A model generated the notes under the pieces. It did no database searches and was not told the DNA's origin. It was given only the letters and a program-made list of their open reading frames with translations. DNA of 64,000 bases from DATEPR01 sp963780635 (lineage in GTDB: Bacteria; Actinomycetota; Actinomycetes; Mycobacteriales; Pseudonocardiaceae), in NCBI GenBank assembly GCA_963780635.1, contig CAWACW010000015.1:248001-312000 (forward strand), written 5' to 3'. This document shows positions 60,078 through 64,000 of the stretch, piece after piece. Position numbers and translations under genes: made by a program. The first letter of the stretch is position 1. Each line of letters opens with the position of its first letter.

Positions 60078-60845
60078 TCAGTGACTCGCCAGCACGAACT
60101 CGAACGAGTAGACCGATGCCCGGTACACGTGGTCGCCGTACTCGACGGCCCGGCCCGCGTCGTCGTAGGCGGTGCGGCGCATGGTGAGCAGCGGCGCGCC
60201 GCGTGTCTCGGCCAGCAGCCGCGCCTCGGCCGTGCCCGCCGATCGGGCACCGACCACCTGGGACGCGACGTGCAGCCGCACCCCGGCCGCGCGCATCGTC
60301 TGGTACAGACCGTTGCCGCGCAGGCCGTCCTCGGTCAGCGGCACGATGCCGTGCGGCAGGTAGTTGCGCAGCAGGGCCAGCGGCTCGCCGTCGGCGTAGC
60401 GCAACCGTTCCAGTGCGAGCACCGGGGTGCCCTCCGCGATGCCGAGCGCGCGCGCGACGGTGTCGGCCGCCGGCAGCTGTTCCAGGCGCAGGACTTCGGT
60501 GCGCGGGTTGCGGCCCTCGCTGGCGAGGTCGTCGTAGAGGCTGCTCAGCTCGATCGGCCTGCGCACCGCGCGGTGCACCACCTGGGTGCCGATGCCGCGC
60601 TTGCGCACCAGCAGCCCGCGGTCGACCAGGTACTGGATGGCCCGTCGCATGGTGGGGCGGGACAGACCGAGGTTCTCGGCGAGGGTGATCTCGTTGTCCA
60701 AGCGGTCGCCGGGGACCAGTTCACCCGCCTCGATGGCCTGCTCCAACACCTGCGCGACCTGGTAGTAGAGCGGGACCGGGCTGGTGCGATCGACCGCGAT
60801 CGACGCAGGCGAGAAGTCCACCGCGTCCTCCAATTCATCGTGCAT
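60078..60845 (-). CDS. GntR-family (HutC/UTRA) regulator of the inositol-type operon
   Basis: This 255-aa regulator has a GntR winged helix (PLYYQVAQVLEQAIEAGELV and LAENLGLSRPTMRRAIQYLV) and a UTRA ligand domain (VLALERLRYADGEPLALLRN and MRRTAYDDAGRAVEYGDHVY). ATG 60845 is divergent from the iolE-like gene. Four TGTCA/TGACA elements in the 93-bp spacer are its likely operators. UTRA domains of this group sense sugars, sugar phosphates or inositol intermediates. Confidence 0.9.
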   Translation of the reverse strand: MHDELEDAVDFSPASIAVDRTSPVPLYYQVAQVLEQAIEAGELVPGDRLDNEITLAENLGLSRPTMRRAIQYLVDRGLLVRKRGIGTQVVHRAVRRPIELSSLYDDLASEGRNPRTEVLRLEQLPAADTVARALGIAEGTPVLALERLRYADGEPLALLRNYLPHGIVPLTEDGLRGNGLYQTMRAAGVRLHVASQVVGARSAGTAEARLLAETRGAPLLTMRRTAYDDAGRAVEYGDHVYRASVYSFEFVLASH

Positions 60846-60851
60846 GAGCGA

Positions 60852-60910
60852 ATGTCAGTATGTCAGAACAAACCGTTGACATGCACTTAATGGGTCCGTA
60901 AAACTGACAG
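60852..60910. promoter_or_regulatory. GntR operator cluster and promoter of the iolE operon
   Basis: TGTCA occurs at 60853 and 60861 and TGACA at 60877 and 60905. ATGTCA (60860-60865) and TGACAT (60877-60882) form a perfect inverted pair. TTGACA at 60876-60881 is a consensus -35 for the rightward operon, with TAAAAC near 60899 as -10, so bound repressor would cover the promoter. Confidence 0.6.
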
Positions 60911-60938
60911 CCACCGGCTGCGAGGAGGTGCGTGGCGG

Positions 60939-61823
60939 ATGCTGCTCGACCGGGTCGCGGGCGCGCCGATTTCCTGGGGCGTGAGCGAGGTGCCCGGCTG
61001 GGGCCATCAACTCACCCCCGCCCGGGTGCTCGCCGAGATGCGTGCGGCCGGTCTGGTGGCGACCGAGTTCGGCCCGGACGGCTTCCTGCCCGCCGCACCA
61101 CAGGCGAAAGCCGCGATATTGGGCGAGTACGGGCTGTCCTGCGTCGGCGGGTTCGTGCCGGTGGTGCTGCACGACCGGGGCCGCGACCCGATGGCGACGA
61201 TCACCCCGGCACTGGACGGTTTCACCGCCGCGGGCGCGACCACACTGGTGCTGGCCGCGGACACCGGCGTCACGGGCTACGACGACCGCGCCGAGTTGGA
61301 CGCGGCGGCCTGGCGGGTGCTGTTGGACAACCTGGACCGGATCCGCGACACCGCGGGCGAACGCGGTATCGCGGCCACGCTGCATCCGCACGTCGGCACG
61401 GTCGTGGAGCGCGCCGAGGACCTGGCCAGGGTGCTGGACGGCTCGACCATCCCGCTCTGCCTGGACACCGGCCACCTGATGATCGGCGGCACCGACCCGG
61501 CGACACTGGCCGCCGACCTGCCCGACCGGATCGCGCACACGCACCTCAAGGACGTGGACGCCGAGCTGGTGGCCAGGGTGCGGGCGGGCCGGATCGCCTA
61601 TTCGGCGGCCGTCGAGACGGGGATCTACCGCCCGCTGGGTCAGGGCGACGCGAACATCGCGGCGATCATCCGGTCGCTGGAAGCCGCCGCTTACCGGGGC
61701 TGGTACGTGCTGGAGCAGGACACCGTGCTGCCGGCCGAACCAGAGGCGGGCGCGGGGCCGCTGGCGGACGTACTGGCGAGCGTCGCGTTCGTCCGTGCCA
61801 TGGCGGAAGAACTCGCACCGTGA
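60939..61823 (+). CDS. iolE: Inosose dehydratase-like TIM-barrel protein
   Basis: This 294-aa sugar-phosphate isomerase/epimerase-fold protein resembles IolE: GAPISWGVSEVPGWGHQL near the start, ATLHPHVGTVVER, CLDTGHLMIGGTDPA, HTHLKDVD and GWYVLEQDTVL supply the usual metal ligands (His, Asp, His, Glu). IolE dehydrates 2-keto-myo-inositol. The last metal Glu region differs slightly from canonical IolE, so an IolH/IolI-type isomerase is possible. ATG 60939 follows GAGGAGG. The stop overlaps iolC by GTGA. Confidence 0.75.
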   Translation: MLLDRVAGAPISWGVSEVPGWGHQLTPARVLAEMRAAGLVATEFGPDGFLPAAPQAKAAILGEYGLSCVGGFVPVVLHDRGRDPMATITPALDGFTAAGATTLVLAADTGVTGYDDRAELDAAAWRVLLDNLDRIRDTAGERGIAATLHPHVGTVVERAEDLARVLDGSTIPLCLDTGHLMIGGTDPATLAADLPDRIAHTHLKDVDAELVARVRAGRIAYSAAVETGIYRPLGQGDANIAAIIRSLEAAAYRGWYVLEQDTVLPAEPEAGAGPLADVLASVAFVRAMAEELAP

Positions 61824-62767
61824 CCGCGTTCGACGTGCTCACGATGGGCCGGATCGGTGTCGACGTCTACCCGCAGCAGACAGGTGTCTCGCTGCGTGAG
61901 GTGACGTCGTTCGGCAAGTACCTGGGCGGCAGCGCGACCAACGTGGCCGTGGCGGCGGCCCGGTACGGCAGGCGCAGTGCGGTGATCACGCGGACCGGTG
62001 CCGACCCGTTCGGCGAGTTCCTGCACGACGCGCTGCACCGCTTCGGTGTGGACGACCGGTACGTCACCGCCGTCGCGCGGCTGCCGACACCGGTGACGTT
62101 CTGCGAGATCTTCCCGCCGGACCACTTCCCGATCTACTTCTACCGCGAGCCCAAGGCACCGGACCTGGAGATCAACCCCGGTGAGCTGGACCTGGCCGCG
62201 ATCCGGGCGGCCGGCGTGTTCTGGGTGACCGGCACCGGGTTGTGCGCCGAGCCCAGCCGAACCGCGACGCTGACCGCGCTGCGGGAACGCGCGAAGAGCG
62301 GCATCACGGTGCTGGACCTGGACTACCGGCCGACGTTCTGGGCATCGCGTCAGGAGGCCAGGCAATGGCTGGACCAGGCGCTGCCGCACGTGACCGTCGC
62401 GGTGGGCAACCTCGACGAGTGCCGCACCGCCGTCGACGAGACCGACCCCCATCGGGCCGCCGCCGCGCTGCACGGGTACGGCGTCGAACTGGCCGTGGTC
62501 AAGCAGGGCCCGAAGGGCGTGCTGGCCGGCCGGCACGGCGAGACCGTCGAGGTGCCGCCGCTGGACGTCACCGTGGTCAACGGTCTGGGAGCGGGCGACG
62601 CGTTCGGTGGCGCGCTGTGTCACGGGCTGCTGGCGGGCTGGCCGCTGGAGCGCACGATGCGGTTCGCGAACGCGGCGGGTGCGCTGGTGGCGTCCCGGTT
62701 GGCGTGCGCGGACGCGATGCCGGACGCTACGGAGGTGGCGGAGTTGCTGGAGCGGGCCGATGCCTGA
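61820..62767 (+). CDS. iolC: 5-Dehydro-2-deoxygluconokinase (PfkB family)
   Basis: This 315-aa PfkB/ribokinase-family kinase begins FDVLTMGRIGVDVYPQQTGV and contains GKYLGGSATNVAVAAARYGR, the IolC-like N-terminal motif. The catalytic GAGDAFGGAL (anion hole and Asp base) is near residue 255. ATP-dependent phosphorylation of 5-dehydro-2-deoxygluconate fits the cluster. GTG 61820 overlaps the iolE stop by 4 nt; the 3' end overlaps the aldolase gene by 8 nt. Confidence 0.88.
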   Translation: MTAFDVLTMGRIGVDVYPQQTGVSLREVTSFGKYLGGSATNVAVAAARYGRRSAVITRTGADPFGEFLHDALHRFGVDDRYVTAVARLPTPVTFCEIFPPDHFPIYFYREPKAPDLEINPGELDLAAIRAAGVFWVTGTGLCAEPSRTATLTALRERAKSGITVLDLDYRPTFWASRQEARQWLDQALPHVTVAVGNLDECRTAVDETDPHRAAAALHGYGVELAVVKQGPKGVLAGRHGETVEVPPLDVTVVNGLGAGDAFGGALCHGLLAGWPLERTMRFANAAGALVASRLACADAMPDATEVAELLERADA

Positions 62768-63635
62768 GAGCGACATCGCCTCGATCGTCGCGACGCGGAC
62801 CACGAACCCCGGGGCGATAGCGGCGGCCGCCGCCACCCGCAGGCGGCCCGCGTCGCTGCTGGGTGAGCACGGCAGGCTGATGATGATCGCGGCCGACCAT
62901 CCGGCGCGCAACGCGCTGGGCGCGGGCGATCGGCCACTGGCCATGGCCGACCGGGCCGAGCTGCTGGACCGGTTGCGGCTGGCGCTGTCGCGGCCGGGCG
63001 TGAACGGCGTGCTGGGCACCGCGGACGTCATCGAGGATCTGCTGCTGCTCGGCGCGCTGGAGGACAAGGTCGTCGTCGGGTCGATGAACCGGGGCGGTCT
63101 GGCCGGGTCGGTGTTCGAGCTGGACGACCGGTTCACCGCCTACGACGCGGACTCCGTGGCCGCGATGGGCTACGAGGGCGGGAAGATGCTGCTGCGCATC
63201 GACCCGGGCGACCCGGTGACCGTCCGGACGATCCATGCGTGCGGCCACGCGGTCACCGAACTGGCCGCGCACGGGCGGCTCGCGATGATCGAGCCGTTCC
63301 TGGCCCATCGCGTACACGGCCGGGTGCGCAACGACCTGACACCGGATGCGATGATCAGCGCGATGACCGTGGCGTCGGGTTTGGGCGGGACGTCCGCCTA
63401 CACGTGGTTGAAGGTTCCCGTCGTGCCGGAGATGGCACGGGTGATGGCGGCGACCACACTGCCCGCCGTGATCCTGGGTGGCGAGGTCGGTACCGACACC
63501 GACGCCGCGTTCGAGAGCTGGCGCGCCGCGCTGGCACTGCCGACCGTCCGGGGCCTGGTGGTCGGCCGAGCCCTGCTGTACCCACGGGACGACGACGTAG
63601 CCGGCGCGGTCGACACCGCCGTCAGCCTGTTCTAG
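62760..63635 (+). CDS. DeoC/LacD-like (beta/alpha)8 aldolase of inositol catabolism
   Basis: This 291-aa protein belongs to the actinobacterial barrel family often annotated deoxyribose-phosphate aldolase-like (Cgl0158 type) in iol clusters. MMIAADHPARNALGAG, ALEDKVVVGSMNRGGLAGSV, GGKMLLRIDPGD and TSAYTWLKVPVVPEMARV are conserved; the Lys in YTWLKVP is a Schiff-base candidate. It probably cleaves the IolC product to dihydroxyacetone phosphate and malonate semialdehyde in place of IolJ. ATG 62760 lies within the iolC 3' end. Confidence 0.8.
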   Translation: MPESDIASIVATRTTNPGAIAAAAATRRRPASLLGEHGRLMMIAADHPARNALGAGDRPLAMADRAELLDRLRLALSRPGVNGVLGTADVIEDLLLLGALEDKVVVGSMNRGGLAGSVFELDDRFTAYDADSVAAMGYEGGKMLLRIDPGDPVTVRTIHACGHAVTELAAHGRLAMIEPFLAHRVHGRVRNDLTPDAMISAMTVASGLGGTSAYTWLKVPVVPEMARVMAATTLPAVILGGEVGTDTDAAFESWRAALALPTVRGLVVGRALLYPRDDDVAGAVDTAVSLF

Positions 63636-63648
63636 CCGGAGGATGATC

Positions 63649-64000
63649 ATGGTACGCAAGAACAAACTCCTACTGGGCCTGCTGGTGGTGCCGTTGCTGG
63701 TGCTGTCGGCGTGCACCGGTTCCAGCAACAACGCGAGTTCCACGTCCGGCAGCGGCAGCGGCGGGTCCGGCCCGTGCACCTACAAGTTCGCGGTGATCAC
63801 CCACGGCGACAACGGGAACTTCTGGAGCGTCGTCTACAAGGGAGCCAAGAACGCGGCCGCGGACATGGGCTGCACGCTCACCGAGGTCTACGGCTCGCAG
63901 CAGCAGGGCCAGGCCCAGCCGGACGACAACGCGGAGAACCAGCAGATCCAGAACGCGATCAACGCGAAGGTGGACGGCATCGCGGTGTCCGACCACGACC
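63649..64000 (+). CDS. Sugar/inositol ABC substrate-binding lipoprotein (partial)
   Basis: The gene begins at ATG 63649 with CCGGAGG six bases upstream (an in-frame ATG at 63643 touches that site) and runs off the right edge after 117 codons. Residues 1-22 are a Sec lipoprotein signal (LLLGLLVVPLLVLSAC, Cys22). The mature part (YKFAVITHGDNGNFWSVVYK, then GAKNAAADMGC and IQNAINAKVDGIAVSDHD) is a type I sugar-binding fold like RbsB/IbpA. As part of the iol operon it is likely an inositol or cyclitol receptor. Confidence 0.88.
   Translation, partial: MVRKNKLLLGLLVVPLLVLSACTGSSNNASSTSGSGSGGSGPCTYKFAVITHGDNGNFWSVVYKGAKNAAADMGCTLTEVYGSQQQGQAQPDDNAENQQIQNAINAKVDGIAVSDHD

Noticed and set aside
1..64000. 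tRNA, rRNA, insertion sequences, integrases, phage genes, riboswitches or a secondary-metabolite megasynthase
   Set aside because: I looked for conserved tRNA/rRNA stretches, transposase and integrase motifs, terminal inverted repeats and PKS/NRPS domains and saw none that I could support.

Overview
The window is chromosomal DNA from a very high-GC actinomycete, most likely a member of the Pseudonocardiales. This rests on strong G/C bias at third codon positions, many GTG starts, operons joined by 4-nt ATGA or GTGA overlaps, and actinomycete-specific families: a cvnABCD-type conservon, an XRE-DUF5753/DUF397 pair, a PF04672-type methyltransferase, and a DprE2-like reductase that hints at an arabinan-containing wall. 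I see no rRNA, tRNA, insertion sequence, phage, CRISPR array or biosynthetic megasynthase. The content is catabolic and regulatory.

Layout. 0-8.7 kb: a secreted phytase-like protein cut by the left edge, a transketolase-like pyruvate dehydrogenase E1 homologue, an SDR, a PLP enzyme and an FAD monooxygenase; the monooxygenase is divergent from a GntR-TetR double-HTH regulator, followed by SRPBCC and F420/luciferase-like genes. 8.8-12.8 kb: a Fur-type repressor with its operator abutting the start codon, a ferritin-like/VIT1 iron or manganese transporter, an MFS exporter and a PIG-L deacetylase. 13.1-19.5 kb: a sugar or sugar-acid locus (ABC importer, enolase-superfamily dehydratase, FCD-GntR regulator, zinc alcohol dehydrogenase) with two matching AATCAT-N3-ATGATT operators. 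19.9-33.3 kb: a catabolic island for 4-hydroxybenzoate and protocatechuate. pcaIJHGBDC-pcaR reads leftward; aldehyde dehydrogenase, a branched-chain-type ABC importer and pobA read rightward from the same control region. 33.4-42.8 kb: DprE2-like reductase, methyltransferase, M50-type peptidase, acyl-CoA ligase and thioesterase with a TetR regulator, an MFS transporter and an orphan substrate-binding protein. 43.2-47.7 kb: the conservon. 47.7-54.3 kb: a Ser/Thr kinase with a 42-bp tandem repeat, an ECF sigma/anti-sigma pair with a zinc-finger-less paralogue, Ku, and a hydrolase. 54.3-57.4 kb: an HpnB-like glycosyltransferase and a WhiJ-like regulatory module. 57.4-64 kb: an inositol-type catabolic locus (LacI-iolG leftward; GntR; iolE-iolC-aldolase-binding protein rightward), cut by the right edge.

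How the genes work together. In the aromatic island the aldehyde dehydrogenase would make 4-hydroxybenzoate (or vanillate or benzoate), the ABC system would import aromatic acid, PobA would make protocatechuate, and PcaGHBDC then PcaIJ would carry it to beta-ketoadipyl-CoA. The final thiolase PcaF is not in the window. pcaD and pcaC are separate genes here.

Data quality. About twenty single-nucleotide frame changes interrupt otherwise well-conserved genes, with a dense cluster at 28.3-29.6 kb and another at 46.6-47.3 kb. Coding bias continues across each break, so I read most as uncorrected assembly indels and annotate those genes as single frameshifted CDSs.
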